NCBI GenBank assembly: GCA_002694065.1
Contig: NZKZ01000073.1
Coordinates: 1-32,050, forward strand
DNA: 32,050 nucleotides
Direction: 5' to 3'
From: Acidiferrobacter sp.
Lineage (GTDB): Bacteria > Pseudomonadota > Gammaproteobacteria > Arenicellales > UBA868
A program made the translations under genes and the position numbers. Below, piece by piece: positions 31,433-32,050 of the stretch. The notes under the pieces are model-generated. The model was not told the origin of the DNA, made no database searches, and worked only from the letters and a program-made list of their open reading frames with translations. Numbering within the stretch: position 1 is the stretch's first letter; the number at the start of each line of letters is the position of its first letter.

Positions 31433-32050
31433 CTAGATGTCGTGCCCGACATGCTCCGTGCTCTCGCCCCAGCATTCCGCATCGGGGTCCTGCTCCGGGC
31501 CTTCTTCATGCAGGCAGGGGTGGTGGTTGGTGAACACATCATCATAGGCCAACCAAGGCCTGACGATCCACGCGTGGACCATCCAGTATTCCCCCAGGTT
31601 GACGTTGACCCCGCCCCTGTCGTCGCACGTCTCCTCGTCTAGGTTCTCCCCCATGACCAGGAACTCGCTGGTTCGGAAGCACAGGGAGTCGTGGCGATGC
31701 CACCAGTCGTTGTCCCCGGTGAAGCCCTCGGGCGGGGAGTCCGCTGGGGCATAGACGAACCAGGCGAAGCCGACCAGCTCCGAGTCCCTCTCCTCGCCCC
31801 CGTACATCAGGAACTCCGGCTTGTCGTGCTCGAACAGGTCGTCTACCCTGGTTCCCGGGAACCTCGGGTCTTGCGCATCGAATCCGGGGTCTTCCATCGA
31901 GAACCCGTTCAGCATGACGTGGTGGGTGCCCATCCCCTTGGTATAGCCCACCGACATCGTGTAGCCCGCGTCCTCGGCATCGCCCAGGGTGGGCCACTGC
32001 ATTGCCCACTCTATGGCATCCTTCAGCTCGTACGTGAGAGGCTCGCACAA
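31433..32050 (-). CDS. His/Trp-rich protein of unknown function, 5' truncated by window edge
   Basis: The frame is open to the window end, so these are the last 205 residues or so. It contains GMGTHHVMLNG, FMGGEERDSELVG-like acidic strands, a WWHRHDSLCF segment and MVHAWIVRPW with a later FTNHHPCLHEEGP. The clusters of His, Cys, Asp and Trp suggest metal binding, and several Cys may form disulfides, so the protein may be secreted. Similar WHRH...LC...MLHAWVV patterns occur in actinobacterial hypotheticals that I recall but cannot name. The N-terminus, needed for any signal peptide, is missing. It converges on the preceding gene with 8 bases between. Confidence 0.6.
   Translation of the reverse strand: MCEPLTYELKDAIEWAMQWPTLGDAEDAGYTMSVGYTKGMGTHHVMLNGFSMEDPGFDAQDPRFPGTRVDDLFEHDKPEFLMYGGEERDSELVGFAWFVYAPADSPPEGFTGDNDWWHRHDSLCFRTSEFLVMGENLDEETCDDRGGVNVNLGEYWMVHAWIVRPWLAYDDVFTNHHPCLHEEGPEQDPDAECWGESTEHVGHDI

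Noticed and set aside
1..32050. CRISPR array, insertion sequence, integrase, toxin-antitoxin or phage module
   Set aside because: No regularly spaced direct repeats, transposase or integrase motifs, or short toxin-antitoxin pairs were seen. The two tRNA genes have no adjacent integrase or duplicated 3' end that would suggest an integrated element.

Overview
This window is gene-dense archaeal chromosome, GC-rich by eye, with about 35 protein genes, two tRNA genes and almost no spare DNA. An archaeal origin is supported by RadA, a Hel308-type helicase beside a Cgi121-like KEOPS subunit, PyrB with a separate PyrI regulatory chain, and an initiator-type tRNA-Met with an A1:U72 pair. Many genes have a TATA-like box 24-30 bases before the start codon, which implies leaderless transcripts, and GTG/TTG starts are frequent. 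Together with many lipobox-bearing or membrane-anchored surface proteins and bacterial-type enzymes (GST, aldo/keto reductase, VOC, DUF2237, M23), this fits a marine Thermoplasmatota lineage such as Marine Group II/III (Poseidoniia). That placement is inference; no rRNA gene is present to confirm it.

Layout. 1-3217: the end of an acetamidase/formamidase-like gene, a SLOG/DUF2493-like nucleotide-binding protein, a VOC protein, a GtrA-like membrane protein, an unknown three-helix membrane protein and a DUF2237 protein. 3277-5897: two lipoproteins, a coiled-coil M23 peptidase and a PHB-depolymerase-like esterase. 5958-12045 (minus strand): an aldo/keto reductase, then a probable operon read from high to low coordinates: M14-type deacylase, small membrane protein, PLP trans-sulfuration enzyme, TrhO-type tRNA hydroxylase (rhodanese), glutathione S-transferase, FUN14 protein. 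12129-17826 (plus strand): a hotdog thioesterase, Hel308, Cgi121, a small zinc-ribbon protein and an M3 oligopeptidase. 17849-19061 (minus strand): radA and initiator tRNA-Met.

19167-29788 carries pyrimidine genes at both ends: pyrC at 19167, and pyrB-pyrI with a one-base overlap at 28392. Between them, on the minus strand, are a beta-propeller lipoprotein, a possible small gene, tRNA-Gly(CCC), a coiled-coil membrane protein, a large Ig/cadherin-like surface protein and a HddA-like GHMP sugar kinase. The last three are tightly packed and may form a cell-surface operon. 29853-32050 holds small genes (NTF2-like, a small alpha/beta protein, two small membrane proteins) and a partial His-rich protein running off the edge.

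I found no CRISPR array, insertion sequence, integrase, phage module or recognisable defence island. The most interesting points are a sulfur/thiol-themed operon that includes a GST, a dihydroorotase with Gln in place of the first metal-binding His of the HxH motif, an M23 peptidase in an organism with no expected murein, and a possible surface-glycan operon.
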